Positions 7,577 through 15,180 of a stretch of DNA of 18,805 nt are shown one piece after another. The notes beneath the pieces are model-generated. The model was not told the origin of the DNA, made no database searches, and saw only the letters and a list, made by a program, of their open reading frames with translations. Made by a program: the position numbers and the translations under genes. How positions within the stretch are numbered: position 1 is the first letter of the stretch; every line of letters begins with the position of its first letter. This stretch comes from Candidatus Cloacimonadota bacterium (GTDB taxonomy: Bacteria > Cloacimonadota > Cloacimonadia > Cloacimonadales > TCS61). The DNA lies in NCBI GenBank assembly GCA_021108055.1, contig JAIORR010000166.1:1-18805 (forward strand), given 5' to 3'.

Positions 7577-8018
7577 TGTGCTTATTTATCTCCTTTAATT
7601 TTTCCCAATATTTATTTTCCTGTGTTCTCATATTTTTTTTTTGAGATTCGGCAAGATGATCATACCCGAGAAGATGTAAAACTCCATGCAGGAAAAGTAT
7701 TCGGAGTTCATCTTCTAATGAGCTATTCTCTTTTTGTTTATTGGCAACTTCAGTGTCAATAATAATATCTCCGAGAAGATGAATATGAGGAATATTCGCA
7801 GTAAAAGACATAACATCTGTTTTTTCGTCTCTACCGAGAAATCTTTTATTATATTTTTGGATAGTATCATCATCGGAGATCAATAAATTTACAAAACAAT
7901 CAGGGTGAAGGTTTTCTCCCTCTTTAACGAGTTTGAGAATATCTTCAAAAAGATTTTCTCCGATTTTTTTTTCTGTTTTATTTTCGATTATTACGAATCT
8001 GTTATTCTGGATATTCAA
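7566..8018 (-). CDS. ybeY: Endoribonuclease/rRNA maturation factor YbeY
   Basis: Zinc metalloprotein needed for 16S rRNA 3'-end processing and 70S ribosome quality control. The metal site HGVLHLLGYDH is complete, with three histidines (His130, His134, His140 if numbered from a TTG at 8075). Upstream are the family segments FVNLLISDDD and RDEKTDVMSF. I place the start at TTG 8018, giving about 150 residues, the usual family length: AGGA at 8028-8025 lies six bases before it, and the longer form would add 19 residues lying wholly within pgpH. With this start it overlaps pgpH by 17 bases. The pgpH-ybeY pairing is common in bacteria and supports the call. Confidence 0.95.
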   Translation of the reverse strand: MNIQNNRFVIIENKTEKKIGENLFEDILKLVKEGENLHPDCFVNLLISDDDTIQKYNKRFLGRDEKTDVMSFTANIPHIHLLGDIIIDTEVANKQKENSSLEDELRILFLHGVLHLLGYDHLAESQKKNMRTQENKYWEKLKEINKHSGR

Positions 8019-10089
8019 GTCGCTTCCTGTAAACTCCCATAAGAATTGGCAGCATGTAAGATTTAATAGTTTCAAGCTCTCGCAAAGTTAATGGTGCTTC
8101 GTCTAATTGACCATCTGTGATCAGTTTGTGAACAGTATCATCTAATATTTTTTTAATAATATCTTCGGAAAAATCATCCAGAGATTTTGTGGTTGATTCT
8201 ACAATATCTGCAATCATCACAATTGCTGCTTCTTTTGATTGTGGCTTTGGTCCAAGATAATGAAATTGATCTTCATCGATATCGAGTTTTGTTTCAAAAG
8301 CTTTATTATAAAAATATCTTATCAGACCGGTTCCGTGATGCTGCTGGATTATTTCAATAACAAGTTTGGGGAGTTTGTATTTCTTTGCCAGAGAGATGCC
8401 TTCCTGAATATGATTTCGGATCAGTATTGCACTTTCATTTGCCATCATTTTTTCATGTAGTTCCGATGAATCAGGATTGTTTTCTATAAAGAAACGAGGG
8501 TTTCCCATTTTCCCAATATCATGATAGTAACTGCCTACCCTGGCTAACAGATGATTTGCACCAATTGATTCTGCTGCACTTTCGGCGAGATTTCCTACGA
8601 TAATGGAATGATGATAAGTTCCAGGTGTTATCATTGACATCTTTTTTAATAATGGATTATCAAAATCCAATAATTCAAGCAGGATCTGTTTGGTTGCCAT
8701 ATTTAATTTTCGCTCGACGATCGGAGTTATCAGAACAAGACCAACAATTGAAATAATACAAGAAATAAATCCCCTTAAAAGGTGCAGGGAATATATGGAA
8801 ATGTTTTCAAATCTTATCAGCGAAGTAAAAGAGATAATTAAAAATGAAAACAGAAGAAGATAAAGGGTTATCGGATAATACTCTTGTTTCTTTTTCATTT
8901 TTTTCAAAGCTATCATACTTCCAAAAGTTGCAAGGCTCAATATTGCCGGGTTAATAAAGCTCCAATTTAAAAATAATGAAACAAATAGCAGATTGATAAA
9001 ATTAAATAAAATTCCAATATGCGGATTAAAAATAAGAGCGATAAGTAGAACAGAAAAACTAAAGGGAATCAGTAACGAGGGCGTTTTCAGAACATTATTA
9101 ATGAATATCGTGAGTAATATCGAGATCAGAAAACTGCACAGGATCACGATCAAACGAGGTGTGGATGACATATTTTTTTGAAAGAACAGACAGATAACAT
9201 AATAAAACAGAAGAAGGATGAATAATGATAATAAAAAAACTCCAAGGGCGGAAAAGAACAGTTCATTTTTATTTTTTACAATTCCCTGATCCTTTTGAGC
9301 TTTTATCAGGGATTTGATCTTGAGAAGCTCTATTGCCGTGATCTTCTGATTTTTTCTTATTATTTCTTCATTTCTCTGAACTTTACCAACCGTTAGCAGA
9401 ACGTTTTCTCTCGCTTTTTGCATTTCAAGATTTGTCAAATCGTTATCAATAACAATGTTCTCTATCAGAATAATGTTTGCGAGTTTTTTTATTGTTTCTT
9501 TTTCTTTTTCCGAAGTAAGTTCTGAAATAAGTTTTCTTTTTGCTTCTTCCAATGAATATAATCTTTTCAGTGAATATTCATTTATTCTGTTTATTTTTGA
9601 AATCTTTATCTTCTGATATCTATAATTATCCGGGTATATTCCAATATTGAAAATTTTTGTTAATTCTTCAGTCAGATAATTATAAATTTTTAATCGTCGT
9701 TTATCGTTTTGCAGAAATACTACATTATTTATTGAAAGGTCATAACCGTTCTGGAGAAATTTTTTCCTGATGCTTTTTGCATCGTTACTATTTGCAATAG
9801 CAAAATGCTGGAAAATGAAATCGAGATTCTTCTGTGCATTGAACTTCAGATTTTCCGAAACTTTATATATGGGCTGGATTTTTGCAGCAGCAGCTTCCTG
9901 CTCTGCCTTAAGGGTCTCTTCACTTTTATAGATGTAAAAATCAAAAGGAGCAATAATATCTTTATCTGCGATCTCGCCCAGCTTCAAGTTATAGTCACAT
10001 GAAAAAGACCTGTATGGACTTACAAAATAATGAAGCAATGCAATTATAAAAGCAGTTATCAGGATAAGGTAAAATTTATTTTGGGACAA
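8002..10089 (-). CDS. pgpH: PgpH-type 7TM-HD cyclic-di-AMP phosphodiesterase
   Basis: Membrane-bound HD-domain phosphodiesterase that hydrolyses the second messenger c-di-AMP in characterised homologues. Order: N-terminal helix (about 6-25), extracytoplasmic 7TMR-HDED domain (about 30-270), about seven transmembrane helices (278-455), and a cytoplasmic HD domain (about 485-680). Metal-binding residues are visible: TYHHS (491-495), the HD pair His523-Asp524 in YYHDIGK, IIQQHHGTG (580-588) and Asp628 in IADIVE. The length of 695 residues is typical. The start is TTG at 10089 with no clear SD, and it lies only 21 bases past the hairpin that ends the LysM gene. It heads the pgpH-ybeY-CNNM-DUF3108-VanZ set. 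PhoH, a frequent neighbour, is absent here. Confidence 0.95.
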   Translation of the reverse strand: MSQNKFYLILITAFIIALLHYFVSPYRSFSCDYNLKLGEIADKDIIAPFDFYIYKSEETLKAEQEAAAAKIQPIYKVSENLKFNAQKNLDFIFQHFAIANSNDAKSIRKKFLQNGYDLSINNVVFLQNDKRRLKIYNYLTEELTKIFNIGIYPDNYRYQKIKISKINRINEYSLKRLYSLEEAKRKLISELTSEKEKETIKKLANIILIENIVIDNDLTNLEMQKARENVLLTVGKVQRNEEIIRKNQKITAIELLKIKSLIKAQKDQGIVKNKNELFFSALGVFLLSLFILLLFYYVICLFFQKNMSSTPRLIVILCSFLISILLTIFINNVLKTPSLLIPFSFSVLLIALIFNPHIGILFNFINLLFVSLFLNWSFINPAILSLATFGSMIALKKMKKKQEYYPITLYLLLFSFLIISFTSLIRFENISIYSLHLLRGFISCIISIVGLVLITPIVERKLNMATKQILLELLDFDNPLLKKMSMITPGTYHHSIIVGNLAESAAESIGANHLLARVGSYYHDIGKMGNPRFFIENNPDSSELHEKMMANESAILIRNHIQEGISLAKKYKLPKLVIEIIQQHHGTGLIRYFYNKAFETKLDIDEDQFHYLGPKPQSKEAAIVMIADIVESTTKSLDDFSEDIIKKILDDTVHKLITDGQLDEAPLTLRELETIKSYMLPILMGVYRKRLEYPE

Positions 10090-10110
10090 TTTATCTGGTC
10101 TATTTGTAAA

Positions 10111-10144
10111 AGAAAGCCTCTCTATGAATAAAGAGAGGCTTTCT
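10111..10144 (-). terminator. Strong intrinsic terminator after the LysM gene
   Basis: AGAAAGCCTCTCT (10111-10123) is a perfect 13-bp complement of AGAGAGGCTTTCT (10132-10144) with an eight-base loop. Read on the minus strand, the 3' arm runs into a T-rich tract (TTTCTTTTAC), the form expected of a Rho-independent terminator for the lipoprotein-LysM operon. The hairpin also lies directly upstream of pgpH, so it may act as an attenuator if transcription reads through. Confidence 0.85.
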
Positions 10145-10158
10145 GATATTGAATACGA

Positions 10159-11046
10159 TTAATCTCTTGGAATTTCAAAAATCTGATTAGGATAAATTAA
10201 GTCAGGATCTTTGATCTGGTCTTTATTGGCTCTGTAAATAAGAGGCCATTTGGCTGCATTATCGTAAACTTCCGGGTAGGAAGAGATCAACCAGAGACAT
10301 TCGCCTTTATAAACCTTCCATTCATTAGGCAGTCCGCGAGGTATTTTCAGAACTTGATTAGGGTAAATAAGATTAGGATCTTTGATCTGATCACGATTTG
10401 CTCTGTAGATTATAGGCCATTTAGACATTTCGCCATAAATAAAATCAAATTGAGCTATCTTTGAAAGCCAGTCTCCCCTTACAACTGTGTAAGAATCTTC
10501 ATAGTATTTCGGTTTTGCATTTTCCAGGCTGGTTCCCAGATTTAATATTTTATTATCGAGGTCGGTAAACTCTTTCCTGAAATCAGGAACTTTTGCATAT
10601 TTTGTTTGTCTGTATTCGTTATATTCGGTAATAAGAGCACGAACGGATTTTTTTGTTTTCCAGAGTTCTTTATCGGTAAGATTGTTCCAGTTAGCGATCT
10701 TGTTGTTGAAATATCTGATTTTTTCCAAGATTGCTGGAAAGTCTGCTTCTTCAACTCCAAGAAATGCAAGGATGTCATTACGAACTTTGTCATATTCAGT
10801 ATTAGCGGCTTCAAGTTTTCCTTTTTTTGCTTCTATATCTGCAGAATATTTTTCTGCATTTGCAATTGCATCAGCTTTTCTTTGTTGAAGCTCTGCAAGG
10901 TCATTTTCAAGATTTTCCCAATAAGCCAGTCTCTCTTTTTTCTTAAGTTTTTTGTATTCATCCTCATTTAGATAAGTAACCCTGGATTGTAATATTACCG
11001 GGATAATCAATAACGCAACGAGCGAGATTAAGATAATTTTTTTCAT
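10159..11046 (-). CDS. Secreted coiled-coil protein with two LysM domains
   Basis: A 295-residue exported protein. A hydrophobic signal segment (about 4-20) is followed by a charged helical, coiled-coil-like region (about 28-175). Two tandem LysM-type domains follow at about 185-237 (YTVVRGDWLSKIA ... IYPNQVLKIPRG) and 243-294 (WKVYKGECLWLIS ... IYPNQIFEIPRD). LysM domains bind peptidoglycan glycan chains, so it is likely periplasmic and wall-attached. The two domains share WPxIYRANxDQIKDPxLIYPNQ and their DNA is clearly similar (around 10190-10250 and 10360-10420), pointing to an internal duplication. AGGAG lies six bases before the ATG. It follows the lipoprotein gene by nine bases and ends at a strong terminator. 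Confidence 0.9.
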   Translation of the reverse strand: MKKIILISLVALLIIPVILQSRVTYLNEDEYKKLKKKERLAYWENLENDLAELQQRKADAIANAEKYSADIEAKKGKLEAANTEYDKVRNDILAFLGVEEADFPAILEKIRYFNNKIANWNNLTDKELWKTKKSVRALITEYNEYRQTKYAKVPDFRKEFTDLDNKILNLGTSLENAKPKYYEDSYTVVRGDWLSKIAQFDFIYGEMSKWPIIYRANRDQIKDPNLIYPNQVLKIPRGLPNEWKVYKGECLWLISSYPEVYDNAAKWPLIYRANKDQIKDPDLIYPNQIFEIPRD

Positions 11047-11055
11047 AATTGACTC

Positions 11056-11307
11056 CTATTTTTCAACTTCAAGTTCTTTTTGATAATTCTTCAGACTTTC
11101 CAGTTCAGATTCTTTTGTGGAAAGTTCAGCATCAAGGTTTTCCGATTCTGCTTGAAGTTTTGCAGCATTTTCTTCTGCTTCAATTGCTTCAGCTTCTGCT
11201 TGATCCAGTTGATCTTTTGAAACAGGCGGCGGTGGTGGAGCACAAGCAGACAAGAGGATTGAGGCTAATAAAATCAAGCCTAATAACAATCTTAAATTGT
11301 TTTTCAT
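11056..11307 (-). CDS. Small coiled-coil lipoprotein
   Basis: An 83-residue lipoprotein. The signal peptide ends in lipobox LSAC with Cys22, followed by APPPPPV and then an acidic, alanine- and glutamate-rich helix (about 30-83) that reads as a coiled coil. It resembles Lpp-like spacers in architecture only; no sequence family is recognised. A strong SD (AAAGGAGA) precedes the ATG. It is the first gene of a two-gene operon with the LysM protein, suggesting they act together linking membrane and cell wall, which is an inference. No good minus-strand promoter was found: TTGACA occurs at 11383-11378 but lacks a fitting -10. Confidence 0.85.
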   Translation of the reverse strand: MKNNLRLLLGLILLASILLSACAPPPPPVSKDQLDQAEAEAIEAEENAAKLQAESENLDAELSTKESELESLKNYQKELEVEK

Positions 11308-11464
11308 AAATATCTCCTTTAAATTTCTTTACTTTCTTTAAGACTCATAAATGCTCATTTTTAGTATTGAAATTATTTGTCAAGAATAAAGAAAAAATTA
11401 TCTTTCAACAAGATTGGAATTTATTAGTTGAAATGATCGAATGAATTCCTAATATATCTGAAAA

Positions 11465-11486
11465 AAATATTTTTGAAATATTTTTG
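11465..11486 (+). repeat. Two tandem 11-bp A/T repeats upstream of a strong promoter
   Basis: AAATATTTTTG occurs at 11465-11475 and again at 11476-11486, ending one base before the -35 hexamer. A third imperfect copy, CATATTTTTTG, overlaps the -35 and spacer (11492-11502). T-tracts phased at about one helical turn suggest an UP element, intrinsic bend or regulator site. Confidence 0.6.
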
Positions 11487-11487
11487 G

Positions 11488-11518
11488 TTGACATATTTTT
11501 TGCCTGAAAACTTATAAT
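11488..11518 (+). promoter_or_regulatory. Near-consensus sigma-70 type promoter
   Basis: TTGACA (11488-11493) and TATAAT (11513-11518) both match the housekeeping consensus exactly, with a 19-base spacer; TTATAA at 11512 would give 18. The A/T-rich repeats just upstream could strengthen it. The first start codon downstream is at 11556, preceded by AAAGGAGG. This is the clearest promoter in the window. Confidence 0.75.
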
Positions 11519-11555
11519 AAATTCGAATTTACTAAGCAAAATAAAGGAGGATATC

Positions 11556-11660
11556 ATGGCTAATAGATCAAAAGATCTAAGAAAACAAGAGGATAAGAAA
11601 AAAGCAAAACTTTCTCTTAAGGAAAAAAGAAAGAAGAAAAAAGAAAAACACGAAAAGTAA
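11556..11660 (+). CDS. 34-residue lysine-rich micro-protein
   Basis: A 34-residue protein starting MANRSKDLRKQEDKKKAK. Fourteen lysines and three arginines against six acidic residues give a strongly positive peptide, predicted to be one charged helix. It has a full SD (AAAGGAGG, 11543-11550, five bases before the ATG) and sits behind the strongest promoter in the window, so expression is likely despite the small size. No family is recognised. A nucleic-acid or ribosome-binding role is possible from the charge alone. The next small gene follows after 26 bases. Confidence 0.7.
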   Translation: MANRSKDLRKQEDKKKAKLSLKEKRKKKKEKHEK

Positions 11661-11686
11661 GAAGTAAAAAAATGGAGATGATATAA

Positions 11687-11854
11687 ATGAAAAATAAAAA
11701 AAGATACAGGATATTAAATAGTAAAGATAAGATGGTAGGGCAGACGGATGATATTGAAGAAGCCTTAAAAATAAAAGAGGAATTTAAACACGAAGGTGCT
11801 TACATAGATGACAAGAAAAGTAAAAAATCACATCGGAAAGCTTATTTCAGGTAA
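11687..11854 (+). CDS. 55-residue charged small protein
   Basis: A 55-residue protein starting MKNKKRYRILNSKDKMVGQT. The pattern (basic beta-like start RYRIL, a turn, then DDIEEALKIKEEF, then GAYIDDKK) suggests a tiny beta-alpha-beta fold, but no family is recognised. GGAG at 11674-11677 lies nine bases before the ATG. It follows the 34-residue gene by 26 bases and probably shares its promoter. A single TAA separates it from a further in-frame open stretch to 12019. Confidence 0.65.
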   Translation: MKNKKRYRILNSKDKMVGQTDDIEEALKIKEEFKHEGAYIDDKKSKKSHRKAYFR

Positions 11855-11866
11855 TTTTTTAAGAAA

Positions 11867-12019
11867 TTGAATTATTCACTTTTATTTCCAGCGATTGTTG
11901 TTACACTTTTTCTTGTTGATGGAATAACTGTAATTAAAAGGCATTGGATAGATAAAAAACCGTTCAAAGGTGGTACTGAAGTTACAGGAATCATTACTTT
12001 TAAAACAATTTATCAATAG
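11867..12019 (+). CDS. Doubtful 50-codon open frame with a hydrophobic segment
   Basis: A TTG at 11867 opens 50 codons ending at TAG 12017-12019. The product would start with a hydrophobic stretch (LLFPAIVVTLFLVDGITVI) and continue with a polar tail (HWIDKKPFKGGTEVTG). It has no SD. It is in the same frame as the 55-residue gene, separated only by the TAA at 11852-11854, so it may be the 3' part of a longer frame broken by one stop, or a gene remnant. It could equally be chance. The remaining gap, 12020-12107, shows nothing except the SD of the next gene. Confidence 0.2.
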   Translation: MNYSLLFPAIVVTLFLVDGITVIKRHWIDKKPFKGGTEVTGIITFKTIYQ

Positions 12020-12107
12020 GAAAAACAGAATGCAATAGAACATATTTCAATGAATTAATGGAGACCAATTGGATGATGAATCAGGAAAAAAATAAGGGAG
12101 AAAAATC

Positions 12108-15100
12108 ATGAAAAAATTTTATTTGTTTCTTTTTGTATGTTTAATGGTTCTAAATTTATTTGCTGTTCAAATGCAGCAAATAGTTACAGACCCTGAAAAA
12201 GGATTGGAAATAACGGAAATGGAAGGTGAACAAGCAGATCAGGTAATCACGGAAAGTTCTGTGAATTCCAGGGATAATAGACTGGGGATTTTATGGCAGA
12301 CATCAGATGGTGGGGCAATTGCCGGTGAAATTGAAGTCTCTGATGTAACTCAGAATTCCTTTGTTCAGTGGCATCTGAATAATGAACGTGTTTCTCTGTT
12401 TCATGATAGCGCTACTCCGCTTTGGGAACATGCTGTCGGTAATCTCGATTTTGGTTTTCCAATAGATATGACAGAAGATGGAAGTATCCTGGCTGTTGGT
12501 GATGAAAGTACTCTTAAAATATTTGAACCTTCTTCTTCAACCCCAACATGGCAGTATGTTGTAACTGGTTCGATCAAAAAAATGGTTCTTAATTCTGATG
12601 GTTCTATCGTTTTTATGGCTGTGTATGATGAAGGTCAGAATAGAACCTCTATCGAATCATACAATGTAGGGAATACAACACCGCTCTGGACTAATTCGTT
12701 CGATGGCAGTGCGGGGAACCTGGTCATTAGTGGCGATGGCTCGACACTTGTTTTTACGCAATATGGTGGAATTAGTGCAATGTGGGTTCTGAGTTCTGCT
12801 GATGGTTCTATTATTTTTGAAGGTCCGGAATATAATCAAAATCCACCTGCAATGTCACATGATGCTTCGATAATTGTGAACGGAGATTATTCAGGTTATG
12901 TTCAGGTTTATGAATATAACGATGAGATCGAAACTTATGAAGAAAAATGGATTTATCATGTAGGCGGCGGAGGAAGTTCTGCCTGGATCGGAGGAATGAG
13001 TGTTTCTGCCGATGGAAGTACGATTGCGGTTGGAACTCTTGTATTTATTACCGGTGGTTATGATGGCGAAATATATCTCTTTAATACTTATTCTCCAAAC
13101 CCGATCTGGGTTTATGAACATGTAGGTGATTATGCAATCGAAATCGATCTTACCGATGACGGCTCACTGGTGGCGGCTGCCTGTTATGGACCACTCAATA
13201 ACAGTACTTCAGATTTCTTCCTTTTCCGACGTTGCAGCAATGTGCCAATGTTCGAAATAAACACGCCCGGTTCATTATTTGCAGTTGATATTGCTCCGGA
13301 CGGATCTTTCTGTACTACGGGCGGAAAGGCAGTTCATGCCCGCGTTATGGGAAGCGGCGGGCTGTTATATTCTGTAGATTGTGATCTTGGTGGCGGATTC
13401 ATAACCGGAACTGTGAATCTTGAAGGAAGTGATGATAATTCCGGGGTTAAAGCAGAAGTCGTCGAATTGCCTACTTACTTCGACTATACGGATTATGATG
13501 GAAATTACTCGTTGGATAATGTTCCTGCCGGAGTTTATAATGTTCAATATTCCAAAGTTGGATTTTTCCCAAATAATAACACCGATGTCTCCGTAATTGA
13601 AGGACAAACAACAGATCTTGGAGAAATAACGCTGCTTATTTGCGGCTCTCCTCCTTGGAATCTTACGGCATCACAAGCAACAGGAATAACTGTTGATTTA
13701 TGTTGGGAAGCAGCCGCAGGGAATCCTGCTGGTTATAATATTTACAGGAAATCGATCGAACAGGAACCATTCCCGGAAGAACCTCTCGCATCCGTTCCTG
13801 TAGATCAATTCACCTTTGAAGACAATGAAGCTCTTCCTCTTATTGATTATTATTATGTTGTTACTGCATCTTTAACCGGCGGATTCCAGAGTCTGTATTC
13901 CAATGAAGCAGCAGGATGGATAAGCACAGGATTCGTTGTAGATGAAACAAGCGTATATCATGGAACAACTCCTGTAATTGATGGTGAAATATCAGTAGGT
14001 GAATGGGATGATGCTTTCATGATAGACTGTTCGGATTTCTGGGGAACTCATGATAATACGATCCAACCCATTGGAAGTGTTATCGGTTATTTCAAAATGA
14101 ATGAAGACGAAACTGAACTTTATGTTGCATATAAAAACTTTAATGATACAGTTCTGGAAGACCACGATGAAGTAGCACTTTACATCGATGATAATAATGA
14201 CGGAGTATTTCCACCCTCAGGAGATGACTCAGAAGGAAATTACTGGGCTGCTTATTATGCTTCCGGCAGTGTAATCAAATATCGTCCGCTCTATGGTACA
14301 GGTGGAGCAGGAAATGTAATGTATCTCACAGATCCTCAGATCGCTGTTTCTCTGGATACAGGATACATGGTCTATGAATTTGTAATACCAATTGGAACGG
14401 AAACTTGGGAGATTACCCCAAGTGCAGAGAATAATTCTGGTATCGGTATCTTTGTTCTGGATGACAATGCACCCGATCCTAATGGTTTTGACGGCTGGTG
14501 GCCCCTCGATAACATTAATCTATTCAATCCGGTGAGATTTGGACAAATATCTTATGGAGCAGAACCACAAACGCCTCCTGCACCGGAAAATGTTAATTTA
14601 GTTGAAAATTCAAATGAATCTATCACAATAAGTTGGGATATGCCGAATATCAATGATTTCGATCACTTTAATATCTACAGATCTGTAGATCAGGGTCAGT
14701 TTGAAGTTCATGATAATACTATCGGTTCTGCATATATCTACAACGATTTCATTTATCCTGCTTTCTATCAGTTTTACATAACAACTGTAAACCAGACAGG
14801 AATGGAATCCGAAGCATCTGAAACAGTTGAATATCAAACTGTAGGGACTAACGATCAGATCATTCCACTTTCAACTGATCTTAATGGTAACTATCCTAAC
14901 CCGTTCAATCCTGCCACAAAAATTAATTTTACATTAAACACCGAAAACACCGGGAAAAACACCGAATTGATAATCTACAATCTGAAAGGTCAGAAAGTAA
15001 AAACTCTTGTGAACGACAAACTGGAAACAGGAAATCATCAAGTAATCTGGAATGGAAAAGACGAAAATGGAAAACCGGTTGCATCAGGAATATATTTCTA

Positions 15101-15155
15101 TCAAATGAAAAGTGGGAAATACGATAAAACAAGGAAGATGCTGCTGCTGAAGTAA
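12108..15155 (+). CDS. Large secreted multidomain protein with FlgD-like C-terminal sorting domain
   Basis: A 1015-residue exported protein. Order: signal peptide (about 1-19, MKKFYLFLFVCLMVLNLFAV); a repeat-rich beta-propeller-like region (about 98-427) with recurring phrases such as SxDGSxI and ADGSTIAVG; a carboxypeptidase-regulatory-like fold (about 430-508, FDYTDYDGNYSLDNVPAGVY); a fibronectin type III-like domain (about 511-601); a CBM9/DOMON-like carbohydrate-binding region (about 604-811, PVIDGEISVGEWDDA and VALYIDDNNDG); a second fibronectin III-like domain (about 823-913); and a C-terminal FlgD-like sorting domain (about 925-1015) with YPNPFNPATKI and GKPVASGIYFYQM. Such C-termini target proteins to the cell surface through type IX-like secretion in FCB bacteria. 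No catalytic site was seen; binding or adhesion is likely. GGGAG lies before the ATG. Confidence 0.9.
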   Translation: MKKFYLFLFVCLMVLNLFAVQMQQIVTDPEKGLEITEMEGEQADQVITESSVNSRDNRLGILWQTSDGGAIAGEIEVSDVTQNSFVQWHLNNERVSLFHDSATPLWEHAVGNLDFGFPIDMTEDGSILAVGDESTLKIFEPSSSTPTWQYVVTGSIKKMVLNSDGSIVFMAVYDEGQNRTSIESYNVGNTTPLWTNSFDGSAGNLVISGDGSTLVFTQYGGISAMWVLSSADGSIIFEGPEYNQNPPAMSHDASIIVNGDYSGYVQVYEYNDEIETYEEKWIYHVGGGGSSAWIGGMSVSADGSTIAVGTLVFITGGYDGEIYLFNTYSPNPIWVYEHVGDYAIEIDLTDDGSLVAAACYGPLNNSTSDFFLFRRCSNVPMFEINTPGSLFAVDIAPDGSFCTTGGKAVHARVMGSGGLLYSVDCDLGGGFITGTVNLEGSDDNSGVKAEVVELPTYFDYTDYDGNYSLDNVPAGVYNVQYSKVGFFPNNNTDVSVIEGQTTDLGEITLLICGSPPWNLTASQATGITVDLCWEAAAGNPAGYNIYRKSIEQEPFPEEPLASVPVDQFTFEDNEALPLIDYYYVVTASLTGGFQSLYSNEAAGWISTGFVVDETSVYHGTTPVIDGEISVGEWDDAFMIDCSDFWGTHDNTIQPIGSVIGYFKMNEDETELYVAYKNFNDTVLEDHDEVALYIDDNNDGVFPPSGDDSEGNYWAAYYASGSVIKYRPLYGTGGAGNVMYLTDPQIAVSLDTGYMVYEFVIPIGTETWEITPSAENNSGIGIFVLDDNAPDPNGFDGWWPLDNINLFNPVRFGQISYGAEPQTPPAPENVNLVENSNESITISWDMPNINDFDHFNIYRSVDQGQFEVHDNTIGSAYIYNDFIYPAFYQFYITTVNQTGMESEASETVEYQTVGTNDQIIPLSTDLNGNYPNPFNPATKINFTLNTENTGKNTELIIYNLKGQKVKTLVNDKLETGNHQVIWNGKDENGKPVASGIYFYQMKSGKYDKTRKMLLLK

Positions 15156-15161
15156 TATAAC

Positions 15162-15178
15162 ACAAACCTCTGGTTTGT
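15162..15178. repeat. Perfect 7-bp hairpin ACAAACC-TCT-GGTTTGT
   Basis: The arms 15162-15168 and 15172-15178 pair perfectly around a three-base loop, starting seven bases after the stop of the large secreted protein. There is no T-tract, so it is not a classic terminator on the plus strand. It adjoins the larger palindromic element that follows and resembles the hairpin at 18773-18792 in layout. Confidence 0.55.
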
Positions 15179-15180
15179 AG

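Noticed and set aside
8019..8075. Longer YbeY start at TTG 8075
   Set aside because: It would add 19 residues unlike the family, lie wholly inside pgpH, and lacks a well-placed SD. The TTG at 8018 has AGGA at six bases and gives the usual length.
11049..11309. 86-codon plus-strand frame across the small lipoprotein gene
   Set aside because: It is antisense to a clear lipoprotein with lipobox and SD, and its Leu/Gln-rich composition mirrors the coiled-coil codons of that gene.
11378..11383. Minus-strand TTGACA as the -35 of the lipoprotein-LysM operon promoter
   Set aside because: The hexamer is exact, but no hexamer resembling TATAAT lies 16-18 bases downstream, so the promoter is not supported.
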